Positions 53,880 to 64,000 of a DNA stretch of 64,000 nucleotides are shown piece by piece. Positions within the stretch are counted from its first letter, which is position 1. Each line of letters begins with the position of its first letter. This DNA is from Prorocentrum cordatum (lineage: Eukaryota > Sar > Dinophyceae > Prorocentrales > Prorocentraceae). The position numbers and the translations under genes are program-made. The notes under the pieces were generated by a model. The model was not told the origin of the DNA, did not search any database, and worked only from the letters and a program-made list of their open reading frames with translations. The DNA lies in the NCBI GenBank assembly GCA_963575745.1, contig CAUYUJ010016705.1, positions 146,663 through 210,662 on the forward strand. The letters are read 5' to 3'.

Positions 53880-55190
53880 GGCAGTGTAGCAAGTGCACCA
53901 GCACGTGCCCTGTCCATGGGGGCCCGTCGCACAAGTTGGCGACACTGTTGGGGGCCCTCTGGAATCCGCGCCTGCCGTGCCGCCTCGTCGATGGTCAGGA
54001 AAACGTCCACGTCGCCAGCGCCGCCAAGCGCCGCAGGGTACCTTACGGCACCAATTCTACGAGTGTCAGCGCGCCACCACGCCAGGAGAAGAAGACAGTG
54101 GCAGCCTCGGCTTTCCTGACGATGTGTGTGAACACAGGCAGGCCTTGCGGGACAAAGGGGGAGGCATTCTTGTGATCGACTGTGATTCCGTTCTTCTTCT
54201 CTATGGCCTCCCCTCCCTTCTTGTTCAACTGCCTCCCCACTGGCTAGGCCGCCCGTGCTCACTTGGTGCTTAGCTGATGGTCCGTGGGGCAAGTTCAGAT
54301 TCACATATTGGTCTGGCTTGCGTAGTTGCGTGTCTGAGGCTACCAGATGTGGCTGGAGTGTTGTGGAGGCTTCCCTGGACGGATGGCCCATGAGGGCCAA
54401 GTTCTGAGGCGTCCCGGGGACGTTCCAGACGGTCCCCGTAGTGAGAGGTGGGCAAGCCTCCCAGCTGTCTCATTGGGCCCTGCCACGGGAAATGATGACC
54501 CTGTCATAATCAATGATGATCTTTCCGTCGTACACAGGGGTACTCCTGGGGCCCTATTGTACAAGTCGGTCTGGCTGCACATGCTGCGATCTGGCGCACG
54601 ATTTTTCGCACCTGCCAAGCTCACAGCATGAGGTGACCCCAGGGAAGTGCAGGGGAGTCAGCGGATCCCAAAACCCCATGTGCCGCCGCCTCTAGTGTTA
54701 GTTGCTCATTACACTCTGCCCCTAGCCCCTGGGTCCATTGGCGTTCAGTGCAAGCGCTGTTTGGCGATCGCCAGGACCCCAGCCAGTTGCAAGTCGCTCT
54801 TGAAGCGAGGGGCTAAGTGCGAGCCCGGCGCGATTGTTCGCCCGCCATCTGATGCAACTGGAAGGCTGGGCTGGCGCCAGCTCGACCAAAAGGGGGGGGG
54901 GAGGCTGCCCTGGCCGCGGCTGCTGCTGCTGCCGCCATGGGCGTGGAGGCGGGTGGTACTTCTTCGAGTGTGAAGGCCATCGCCTCCACCGAGCTGGAGT
55001 TTGGGGGTTTGTGGGCAATGCGGGGCCCGAGTGGCCCCTGGCTGCCTCAAAGCTGGGGCCCTCGGGGCCTCTGCCCCCAGAAGCCTCCCAACCCCGCCAG
55101 GCGCCGTGCCCGCGAGCGGCTGGCGGAGGGCAGTCACCCAGCCGCGGGAGTTAGGCTCTGCTGCTGATATCTTTGCCTTTCAGCCGCGGG
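53880..55190 (+). mobile_element. LINE 3: 5'-truncated remnant (zinc finger, RNase H, zinc ribbon)
   Basis: Order on +: GTLRHQFYECQRATTP (about 54032-54078; the TL-H-C finger also seen in LINE 1), an RNase H start TRCGWSVVEASLDGWPMRA (about 54338-54394), VIINDDLSVVHRG (54506-54543), then a zinc ribbon GVQCKRCLAIA with KRGAKCEPG (54742-54835). Frames change between parts and stops occur, so it is inactive. No EN or RT sequence is present upstream, as expected of incomplete reverse transcription. The 3' end is not sharply defined. Confidence 0.6.
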
Positions 55191-56025
55191 TATCCTGAAG
55201 TGATTCGTCGCGGCTTTCTTCATTCCTCGCTGGTCGTCTGGGTTCTGTTTTCGGGCGGCTCCCTGCTCTTTGGCTCGCTCGATCTCTCCCTCCACACTGC
55301 TCTCAAGGGCTTTCGATACGCTTGGCGGCCTCGCGGACGAAACCTTCACTAAGGCGACTCCTTCCCGAACTTTCTCACCTCCTCCCCTTCCTCCCTCTCG
55401 CCTCCAAGATGGCCCCTTTCTGCGGCTCCACAAGAGGGTCCCCCGACGATCCGAGCGCAGTCCCAGGCGGGATGCATGAGAGCTCCATGTACGAAGAGGA
55501 GGGTCCTCGTTCCCCCGCCGTCCTGTTCACGCCTCCCTGCTCCCTCCCGCCCTTTTCCTCTCTGCTCCCGCCTCACTTTTTCTCCATCCTCCCCCACTCC
55601 GCCAGATCCCCCTCCCCCTTCGTCGTCGTCGTTGTCCTTCGTCTTCCGCGAGCTTTCACGCCCATGAGTCACAGGGATCCGCAGTGCATCCTGGTCTCCA
55701 GCCCGGCCGCCAGGCTCTCATAGGACCGTCCTGCTGGACGTCTGTCGACGCCTCGCGTTGCCCTCCCCCTTCATCTCCTCCTCCCACGGAGGGGCGGAGG
55801 ACGACGTGGCGCGAGTGGGAGCGTGAGCAACGCCGTGACGCCCTGGGCGTTCGTCGTCGTCTGCCTACCTCTCCCCTCCTCGTCCCCTTCCGCCGGGCAG
55901 CACCGCCCGTCCGGGATCGGCGTGGCGGCATGTCGGGCCTCGGCTGGAACGCCCACCTGTCCTCCCAGCAAACGCCGGACGTATCCGACTGCTAGGCAGC
56001 GAAGATCAGGCACAGCACAAGCACA
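55191..56025. other. no gene recognised
   Basis: Pyrimidine-rich on + (TCCCTCC, CTCCTCCC) with Arg/Gly-rich - frames and Ser/Pro-rich + frames. No domain. Confidence 0.4.
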
Positions 56026-56136
56026 CAGCACGAGCACACACACGCACCAAACACCACCAAGCACGCACACGCACACGCACACGCACACGCACGCGCACAC
56101 GCGCACCCACACACGCACGCACGTACGCACGCACGC

Positions 56137-56167
<31 letters not shown>

Positions 56168-56822
56168 TACGCACGCACGCACGCACGCACGCACACACAC
56201 GCACACACCCACACCCACACCCACACCCACACACCCACACACCCACACACCCACACAGCCACACACCCACACACCCACACACCCATACACAACGCATAAC
56301 TCACACACACAACACCCAAAAGACAACACACACAACACACACGCGCACACACACGCACACGCGCACACGCGCACACACACGCACACACACACACACACGC
56401 ACACGCGCACACACACACACAAACGCACACACACACACACGCACCCACACGCACGCACACGCACACGCACACACAACACGCACACACAACATACAACACA
56501 GAGCACTCAACTACACACAGACACAGACACAGACACAGACACAGACACAGACACAGACACAGACACAGACACAGACACAGACACAGACACAGACACAGAC
56601 ACAGACACAGACACAGACACAGACACACGCACACACACACACACGCACACACGCACACACGCACACACGCACACGCACACACGCACACGCACACACGCAC
56701 ACGCACTCACGCACACACACGTACACACACACACACACGCACACACACACACACCCACACCCGCCCACACAAAACACACCGACAACACCCACACAGCACA
56801 CACAACACACACACACACCATG
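56026..56822 (+). repeat. CA-rich microsatellite cluster with (CAGACA)n
   Basis: GCACAC, ACGC, CCACA and CACACA repeats across ~800 bp, with a regular CAGACA hexamer tract at 56515-56625. Minus-strand Cys/Val-rich frames of up to 311 codons are artefacts. Confidence 0.95.
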
Positions 56823-57220
56823 ATCCTCTTCTTTCGCCGTCTTCAGCTCGGGGGAGGAAGGAGGGATAATACGCGGCATGGAGGCGCACAGAGTGTACGG
56901 CTTCAGCAATCTCTCGCGGGGTTAGATGGCCTCGGCGGTCCGCATGTGGAGGGAGGCTTGCATTCAAGCTTCCAGAGACGTGTAGAACGAGAAGTCGCTG
57001 GAACCGATGGGCCTTAAACGAGGAAGGAGGGAGGGACGAGGGAGGGAGGGAACTCGAGGGGAGGTGGGGGCCGCCCCCCCCCCCCGCTGGAGGGGGCGGC
57101 CGCCGCAGGAGCCTGCGCCTCGCGGCCCTCTGGATCTGCGGTCGCCGGGCCGCGGACATGGAGGACGCGGGGGGGGGCCTCGCGTCGGCCCCTTCGGAGG
57201 GGGGGGGGAAGGTGGAGGAA
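56823..57220. other. no gene recognised
   Basis: Short unique sequence with G runs near 57075, 57168 and 57200. Nothing recognised. Confidence 0.4.
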
Positions 57221-57221
57221 G

Positions 57222-57440
57222 GAGGAGGAGGAGGGAGGAGGCGGAGGAGGCGGAGGAGGAGGAGGAGGCGGAGGAGGAGGAGGAAGGGGAGGAGGAGGAG
57301 GAGGAGGAGGAGGAGGAGGAGGAGGAGGAGGAGGAGGAGGCGGAGAGGAGGCGGAGGAGGAGGAGGAGGAGGAGGAGGAGGAGGAGGAGGCGGAGGAGGA
57401 GGAGGAGGAGGAGGAGGAGGGAGGAGGATGAGGAGGAGGG
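57222..57440 (+). repeat. (GGA)n / GGC microsatellite
   Basis: Polypurine GGA tract with GGC interruptions. Confidence 0.95.
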
Positions 57441-57791
57441 GTTCGTTCCCTCATCGTGTGGTTGCACGTGTATCTCGCTCCCTCCTCGTTCGGTTCGTTC
57501 TTCGGTTGCCGTAATCGATTCATTCGTCATCTGTTCCCTCTCTGCATTTCACCGCCTGGCGGGCGCACGCTCTGTGCCCTTGTTCAAGGAAGGGAAACCA
57601 CCCAGACCCGACAACCGGCGTTAATTAAACGGCCGTGGGCGTTTACTTAGCAACGCTTCCTGTTCGGTTCTTCCGTGAGTGCGTTTACCAAACGGCTTCG
57701 CGTGTCGGGGTGATCATCATGGGGGTGGGTTTTCTGCTCTCTACTTGGGCCCACTGACTTTTTCTTGAGCTCCTGCGCCCATCCGTTCTCT

Positions 57792-57812
57792 GCTGCGCCC
57801 GCCGGGCGCAGC
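57792..57812. other. perfect stem-loop
   Basis: GCTGCGCCC-GCC-GGGCGCAGC: 9-bp stem, 3-nt loop. The flanking 57441-57890 otherwise has no recognised gene. Confidence 0.7.
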
Positions 57813-57888
57813 TCTTTCGCCTGACTTTTTCTGATGTGGCGCGGGCACGGCCGCCGCGTGCCTGCCAGCGGAGTGGGCCATCTCCTCC

Positions 57889-58010
57889 TCTTCCTGCTCC
57901 TCCTCCTCCTCCTCCTCCTCCTCCTCCTCCTCCTCCTCCTCCTCCTCCCCCTCCTCCCCCTCCTCCCCCTCCTTCCCCTCCTCCTGTCCTCCTCCTCCTC
58001 TTCCTCCAAG
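57889..58010 (+). repeat. (CTC)n microsatellite
   Basis: CTC/CCT triplets with CCCCTC variants. A 19-bp sequence, ATGCGTTGGCCTCGCAAxxT, recurs downstream at about 58068 and 58291. No gene from 58011 to 58500. Confidence 0.93.
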
Positions 58011-58504
58011 CGAAGGTTCTAGACAGTTCACGTGAGAGCACTGAGAACGCAGCTGGGCCCAAGGTTGCATGCGTTGGCCTCGCAAATTTCGGGGGCGACC
58101 AGGAGGGGGGTGATGACTATGGGGGTTGGATGTCATGGGGGGGGGGCCATGATATCTTCCCAGATTTCATGGCGCCTCTTCTTATTTCAATATGCGCTGG
58201 TTCTTTCTTGGGCCGCGCACGTGCCGCCGGCCATGATTTGCGTCCCCAACCTCTTTGACGTTCCCCTTCTTGGCCGCCCCCGACGGGTTGTATGCGTTGG
58301 CCTCGCAAGCTGCAATGCCCCTGTGGCCGACCCGGGCCGCCGTGCTGGGTGGACGAGGGGACGAGCATGGGATAAGCGAGGTTTCGGCGATGGCGTGGGC
58401 CGTTTTCGTTTTGATTTCGTTTTGCAGCAAGAGCGGCACGAAGGCAAAACGAGAGAACACGATGTTAGCTAGCGCGGGCCCCACACAGTGTGATCTAGCG
58501 TGCT

Positions 58505-58960
58505 ATGCAGTGCGGTGCAAAATATGTGGTGCAAGTGTTTTTTTTCGCAATCGATTTGGCACATTCCATGCTCTTGCAAGCACCCCACCCACCCACCCGC
58601 AACTTGGTTTGCAAAACCCCTGCGGCGGCGATTGCGATGAGTGCTTGGCGTTTGCTGGTGCATCTGTGCGGCAGCGCCAGCCCGCGCATGAACGCGCGCG
58701 CGGCGGCCAGCTAGCTTGGCGCGACCAGCGCGGCCGCGTTGGCGCTGACCGCTGGGCACATCCCAGCGGGCACTTCAGTGCGAGTCGGCGACTTGGGCGG
58801 GCGCGGTATCATGGCAACGCCGACAACTGTATACACGATGATGGTCGTATCGATGTTGGTGAAGATGTTGACAGCGACGACGACACGGCCAGTGACGGCG
58901 CCGATGCTGATCACGCCGACGACGACGATGACGGCGTCCTCGCGTCGATGATGAAGGTTT
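58505..58960 (+). repeat. dispersed ~0.5-kb repeat R1, copy a
   Basis: ACATTCCATGCTCTTGCAAG, CGCAACTTGGTTTGCAAA, GCGGCGGCGATTGCGATG, then GCTGGGCACATCCCAGCGGG (a palindrome) and GGCGCGGTATCATGGC. It shares this order with 59826-60250 and 63620-64000. The first 40 bp carry GTGGTGCAA-like motifs. Confidence 0.85.
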
Positions 58961-59044
58961 TGGACGGAGTTCGACATGCGCGCGCGGCCGACGCGCGAAA
59001 ATGGCCGCGTGGTATGATTTGGCACGGATCGTGCCTCCTCTGAG

Positions 59045-59640
59045 CGCGCGCGAGGGCGTTCGAATGATGTCGGCATGCGGCGCGAGAGGCCCGCTTGGCA
59101 GAAATCCATGACAATGTTGCAAACATGGTTTTCTTCAGGATTCGCCAGAGCGCGAGCGCGAGCTTGTCTTATAACTTATGTTGCGAAACCATGTTTTCCT
59201 TTCGCATGGTTTCGGGGCGTTCGGTTTTGTTTTTTTGCGAAGCCTCCGGTTTTTGAGGGATTTCGGCATGCGCGCGCGTGACGCGCGAGGCTGCACTTCG
59301 CCCCGTCTGTTGCAAAGGGTTCTTGCGACAGCACGCGCGCAAGGGCGGTCGAACAATTTCGGCATGCGCGCGCGAAGCCCGTTTGGTGGCATTTTACTGA
59401 CGTGTTGGGAGCCTATGGTTGTCTGAAGTATTCGTACTAGTGCGCGCGCAAGCTTGTTTTGACAATCCGTGTTGCGTTTTTTTTGTTGTTGGTGTGTTTT
59501 GGCATTCGTTTTTGAAATCCTCGCGACACCTCATTTTTACTGGATTTCGGCATGCTCGCGCGACGACGCGCGCGCACTTTGTTTATTTTTGCATGGATTT
59601 TTCGAACACGGATGATTTTTGATAAGCGGGTGTGCGCGCA
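59045..59640 (+). repeat. CG-rich ~130-150-bp degenerate satellite, block 1
   Basis: Repeating motif: GCGAGAGCGCGCGCG-like, then AGCTTGTTTTGA, then a TTTT-rich part, then GATTTCGGCATGCGCGCGCG. TTTCGGCATG(C)-type cores occur at about 59261, 59358 and 59546. Alternating CG/CA stretches could adopt Z-DNA. Confidence 0.7.
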
Positions 59641-59825
59641 TCGTGTTATTGGCAGAGGATGATGGGGGGTGTCGATGCTGGCCTGCCGGGGATATGGTAT
59701 GATGCATATCTAAGATGCACGAAAGGGGGCAGAACCGCATGTGAACTGCACATCCGCAGGGGGGGGGGGCGGCAAGTGTGGCTTCGGGGTGGTGGTGGAT
59801 CCTAATCGTTTTTTTTTCTCGGAAA

Positions 59826-60250
59826 ATCTACGTGGTGCATTTTTAGTACAAGCGTGTTAACACATTCCATGCTCTTGCAAACATCCCACCCCGCCCGCCC
59901 GCAACTTGGTTTGCAAACCCATGCGGCGGCGATTGCGATGTGTGCTTGTCGCTGGCGGGTGCATGTCTGCGGCCGCTCCAGCCCGCGCGCGCGGCGGCCG
60001 GCTAGTTTTGCGCGACCGACGCGACCGTGGTGGCGCCGACCGCAGGGCGCGTCCCAGCGGGCATTTCACTGCGAGCTAGCGACTTGGGCGGGCGGGGTAT
60101 CATGGCGTCGACGACGGCGGTATACGCGATGATCGTAGCGGCGCTGGCGGCGATGATGACAGCGGCGACGGCGCTGCCAGTGGCGGCGCCGCTGCTGATC
60201 GTGCCGACGACGATGGCGGCGTCCTCGCGTCGGCGATGGAGGTTTTGGAA
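59826..60250 (+). repeat. dispersed repeat R1, copy b
   Basis: Same order as copy a: ACATTCCATGCTCTTGCAAA, GCAACTTGGTTTGCAAAC, GATTGCGATGTGTGCTTG, a GCAGGGCGCGTCCCAGCGGG variant of the palindrome, GTATCATGGCG. Confidence 0.85.
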
Positions 60251-60309
60251 GGGGTTCGACGTGTGCGCGCGGCCGGCTCGCGAGAGCGGCTTGCGGGGTA
60301 TTATTTGAA

Positions 60310-60645
60310 CTTCCGAGCGCGCGCGCAAGGGCGCCCGGGTGATTTCGGCTCGCGTCGCGAGGGGCCCGCCTGGCCCATGAAGAATTCGCGAAGGCGCGGG
60401 CGCGAACTCTTGTGACAATTGCCGTTGTGAAATCATTTTTTCTCGTGTCGACGCGCGCGCGCGTCGCCCCAGTTATTGTGCGGGGTTTTCGACAGCGCGC
60501 GCGCGGGGGCGTTCGAGCGATTTCGACGTGCGTGCGCGCGAAGCCCGTTGCATGTCATGAGAATGTTGGGAAACCTTTGGTTTCGCTGAGAATTCGCGAG
60601 AGCGCGCGCGAGCTTTGTTTTGAAAATCAGTTTTTCGGAACCATG
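60310..60645 (+). repeat. CG-rich satellite, block 2
   Basis: GATTTCGGCTCGCGTCGCGA (60343), GATTTCGACGTGCGTGCGCG (60518) and AGCGCGCGCGAGCTTTGTTT (60602) match the motifs of block 1. A further partial copy is at 63390-63420. Confidence 0.7.
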
Positions 60646-60744
60646 TGTTCTTTTTGGATGTTGCTCCCACATGCTTAGTGGGTTTTGGTTTTCTTCCATG
60701 CCTCGTCGCACCCGCGCTCCCTCATTCACCTCCCTCTTCTCCTT

Positions 60745-63250
60745 CTCACACAGCGCAGCACAGCACAACACAACACAGCACAGCTCAGCACAGCTCGGCA
60801 CAGCTGAGCTCATCCCAGCACGGCACAGCACAGCTCAGCTCAGCTCAGCACGGCACAGCACAGCACAGTTCAGCTCGGCACGGCACAGCACAACACAGCT
60901 CAGCACAGCAGAGCACGCAGGGCTAGCGCGCAGGGCACATTTTCTCGACACCATGGGGGGTGCGCAGGGGGTGGTCCTCCTATCCGCGCCGGTCGTCCAG
61001 GCCGTAGCAGGCGTGGCAGTTTCTCGACGCCATAGTGGGTGCGCACGGGGTGGTCCCCCTATTCGCGCCGGTCGTCCAGGCCGTGGCAGGCGTGGCACTT
61101 TCGCACAGCACAGCACACCAGCACAGCACAGCACAGCACAGCACAGCACAGCACAGGTCAGCTCGGCACAGCACAGCACAGCACAGCTCAGCACAGCAGG
61201 GCACGCAGGGCTAGCGTGCAGGGCACACTTTCTCGACACCGTAGGGGGTGCGCACGGGGTGGTCTCTCTATCCGCGCCGGTCGTCCAGGCCGTAGCAGGC
61301 GTGGCAGTTTCTCGACGCCATAGTGGGTGCGCACGGGGTGGTCCCCCTATCCGCGCCGGTCGTCCAGGCCGTTGCAGGCGTGGCACTTTCTCGACACCAT
61401 TGGGTGTGCGCAGGGGGTGGTCCCTCAGCGCGGCCGCTTTCCGAGACGGTCGTCGATAGGGGGTGCGCAGGGCGTGGTCCCCCTATCCGCGCCGGTCGTT
61501 CAGGCCGTAGCAGGCGTGGCAGTTTCACACAGCACAGCACGCCTGCACAGCACAGCATTGCACAGCACTGCTCAGCACAGCTCCGCACAGCTCAGCTCAG
61601 AACAGCACAGCACAGCACAGCTCAGGTCAGCTCAGCACAGCACAGCCAGCACAACTCAGCTCGGCACAGCACAGCACAGCACGGCACAGCTCAGCACAGC
61701 AGGGCACGCAGGGCTAGCGCGCAGGGCACACTTTCTCGACACCATAGGGGGTGCGCAGGGGGTGGTCCTCCTATCAGCGCCGGTCCAGGCCGTAGCAGGC
61801 GTGGCAGTTTCTCGACGCCATAGTGGGTGCGCACGGGGTGGTCCCCCTATCCGCGCCGGTCGTCCAGGCCGTAGCAGGCGTGACACTTTCTCGACACCAT
61901 AGGGGGTGCGCAAGGGGTGGTCCCTCAGCGCGGCCGCTATCCGAGACGGTCGTCGATAGGGGGTGCGCAGGGCGTGGTCCCCCTATCCGCGCCGGTCGTT
62001 CAGGCCGTAGCAGGCGTGGCAGTTTCTCGACGCCATAGAGGGCACGCACGGGGTGGTCCCCCTATCCGCGCCAGTCGTCCAGGCCGTAGCAGGCGTGGCT
62101 CTTTCACACAGCACAGCACGCCTGCACAGCACTGCACAGCACTGCTCAGCACAGCTCAGCACAGCTCAGCTTAGCTCGGCACAGCACAGCACAGCACAGC
62201 TCAGGTCAGCTCAGCACAGCACAGCCAGCACAACTCAGCTCGGCACAGCACAGCACAGCACAGCACAGCACAGCACAGCTCAGCACAGCAGAGCACGCAG
62301 GGCTAGCGCGCAGGGCACACTTTCTCGACACCATAGGGGGTGCGCAGGGGGTGGTCCTCCTATCCGCGCCGGTCGTCCAGGCCGTAGCAGGCGTGGCAGT
62401 TTCTCGACGCCATAGTGGGTGCGCACAGGGTGGTCCCCCTTATCCGCGCCAGTCGTCCAGGCCGTAGCAGGCGTGGCACTTTCACACAGCACAGCACGCC
62501 TGCACAGCACAGCACAGCACAGCACTGCTCAGCACAGCAGAGCTCAGCTCAGCTCAGCACAGAACAGCACAGCACAGCTCAGCTCAGGTAAGCACAGCAC
62601 AGCACAGCACAGCGCAGCTCGGCACAGCACAGCACAGCACAGCTCAGCACAGCAGGGCACGCAGGGCTAGCGCGCAGGGCACACTTTCTCGACACCATAG
62701 GGGGTGCGCAGGGCGTGGTCCTCCTATCCGCGCCGGTCGTCCAGGCCGTAGCAGGCGTGGCAGTTTCTCGACGCCATATGGGGTGCGCAGGGGGTGGTCC
62801 CTCAGCGCGGCCGCTATCCGAGACGGTCGTCCAGGGCATAGCAGGCGTGGCACTTTCTCGACACCATAGGGGGTGCGCAGGGGGTGGTCCCCGAGCGCGG
62901 CCTTTATCCGAGACGGTCGTCCAGGGCATAGCATTCGTGGCACTTCCTCGACACCATAGGGGGTGCGCAGGGGGTGGTCCCTCAGCGCGGCCGCTATCCG
63001 AGACGGTCGTCCAGGGCATAGCAGGCGTGGCACTTACTCGACACCATAGGGGCTGCGCAGGGGGTGGTCCCCGAGCGCGGCCGCTATGCACGACGGTCAT
63101 CCATGGCATAGCAGGCGTGGCACTTTCTCGACACCATTGGGGGTGCGCAGGGGGTGGTCCCTCAGCGCGGCCGCTATGCACGACGGTCGTCCAGTGCATA
63201 GCGGGCGTGGCATGTTCTTGACACCATAGGGGATGCGCAGGGGGTGGCAA
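60745..63250 (+). repeat. complex array: AGCAC pentamers alternating with 79-90 bp units
   Basis: Five AGCAC/AGCTC pentamer blocks (about 60755-60915, 61100-61200, 61530-61700, 62105-62290, 62485-62655). Between them are groups of a 79-bp unit: TTTCTCGACACCATAGGGGG, GGTGGTCCCCCTATCCGCGC, GTAGCAGGCGTGGCA. From 62690 to 63240 the unit becomes a pure tandem of about 90 bp carrying GCGCGGCCGCTATCCGAGAC. The 90-bp period (30 codons) keeps frames open on both strands. Confidence 0.92.
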
Positions 63251-63619
63251 CGGCCACCAACATCATTCTCACATGCTTCACTTCAGCTATCACCACTCCA
63301 GACATCATATAAGGGTGTGGGGTTCCTCGGTAGCGTAATTTGAACACTCGATGTTGAGATCTTTGCGGAACTGGAGGTTTTTGAAGAATTTCGGCACGCT
63401 CGCGACGACGCGCGCGCGTGCGCGTCGTCCAAGTGTTTAATTGTTTGCAAGGGATTATTGAACTGATGATTTTTGATAAACGAGTGTGCGCGCATTTTTG
63501 TTTTGCAGAGGATGACGGGGGCGTCGATGCCGGCCTGCTGGGGGTGGTCTGTGTGCGTGTTTGGGATGGGCGATGGGGCAGAATCGCGTTTAATTTGCGC
63601 ATTTCCAGGGGGGGCCGAT

Positions 63620-64000
63620 GAGTCCAGCCCCCGCCCGCAGTTTGGTTTGCAAAACCCATGCGGCGGAGATTGCGATGTGCTTGGCGCTGGCGGGTGCATC
63701 TCTGCGGCCGCGCCAACCCGCGCGCGCGAGCGCGTGGCGGCCGGCTAGTTTTGCGCGACCGACGCGGCCGCGGTGGCGATGACCGCTGGGCACATCCCAG
63801 CGGGCACATCAGTGCGAGTCGGCGGCTTGAGCGGGCGCGGCATCATTGTGGCGTCGGCGGCTGTAGACGGGATGATGATAGTGGCGGCGCTGGCGGCGAT
63901 GATGACAGCGGCGACGGCGCGGCCAATCGCGGCGCCGATGCCGATCGCGCCGGCGACGATGACGGCGCCCTCGCGTCGGCGATGAAGTTTCTGGAGGGAG
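63620..64000 (+). repeat. dispersed repeat R1, copy c (runs off the window)
   Basis: CGCAGTTTGGTTTGCAAAAC, GCGGAGATTGCGATG, GCTGGGCACATCCCAGCGGG, GGCGCGGCATCATTGTGGCG, GATGATGACAGCGGCGACGG, in the same order as copies a and b. 63251-63619 holds unique DNA and one CG-satellite fragment. Confidence 0.85.

Noticed and set aside
55771-56706. 311-codon Cys/Val-rich minus-strand frame
   Set aside because: Translation of CA/GCAC repeats; alternating CVCVC is the signature of (GT)n.

Overview
This window looks like nuclear DNA of a dinoflagellate. Four relics of the dinoflagellate trans-spliced leader (DinoSL) lie on the + strand, at 28153-28173, 28522-28542, 29025-29045 and 42535-42555. Around them are decayed LINE-type retrotransposons of the zinc-ribbon / APE endonuclease / RT / RNase H type that I associate with dinoflagellate genomes. 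Almost everything else is GC-rich simple-sequence and minisatellite DNA. I see no housekeeping gene, rRNA or CRISPR array. Most long open frames are by-products of triplet repeats, or of minisatellites whose period is a multiple of three.

Layout. 1-12.2 kb: microsatellites plus several copies of a composite repeat built on a CTTGGGGCC-type minisatellite (1.15-1.9, 2.87-3.48, 5.06-5.95 and 6.42-7.93 kb). 12.28-25.86 kb: a tandem array of about 0.86-1.8 kb units, split by one clean insertion. The insertion, 15674-23472 (7,799 bp), has 52-bp terminal inverted repeats and an 8-bp target-site duplication (ATGTTTTT). It carries three minus-strand reading frames; the middle one resembles the CxC-cluster/DDE proteins associated with KDZ transposases. 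A 1.4-kb foldback structure is nested at its left side. I consider this the main biological object of the window.

26-42 kb: mostly unique or simple sequence, with two copies of a small palindromic MITE-like element (27842-27963 and 40162-40277), three SL relics, and a nearly full-length but dead LINE (29.0-35.2 kb: zinc ribbon/coiled coil, endonuclease, RT, zinc finger, RNase H, terminal zinc ribbon). A tRNA-Gln(CUG)-like sequence lies at 40411-40481 on the minus strand. 42.2-48.7 kb: a fourth SL relic, the 5' part of a second LINE-like unit, and decayed coding-like sequence I could not assign. 48.7-58.5 kb: simple repeats, another minisatellite copy, and a 5'-truncated third LINE (53.88-55.19 kb). 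58.5-64 kb: three copies of a roughly 0.5-kb repeat, a CG-rich satellite, and a 2.5-kb array alternating AGCAC pentamers with 79-90 bp units.

Functionally, the only plausibly intact protein-coding unit is the KDZ-like transposon. The rest records retroposition of spliced-leader-tagged transcripts and expansion of tandem repeats.
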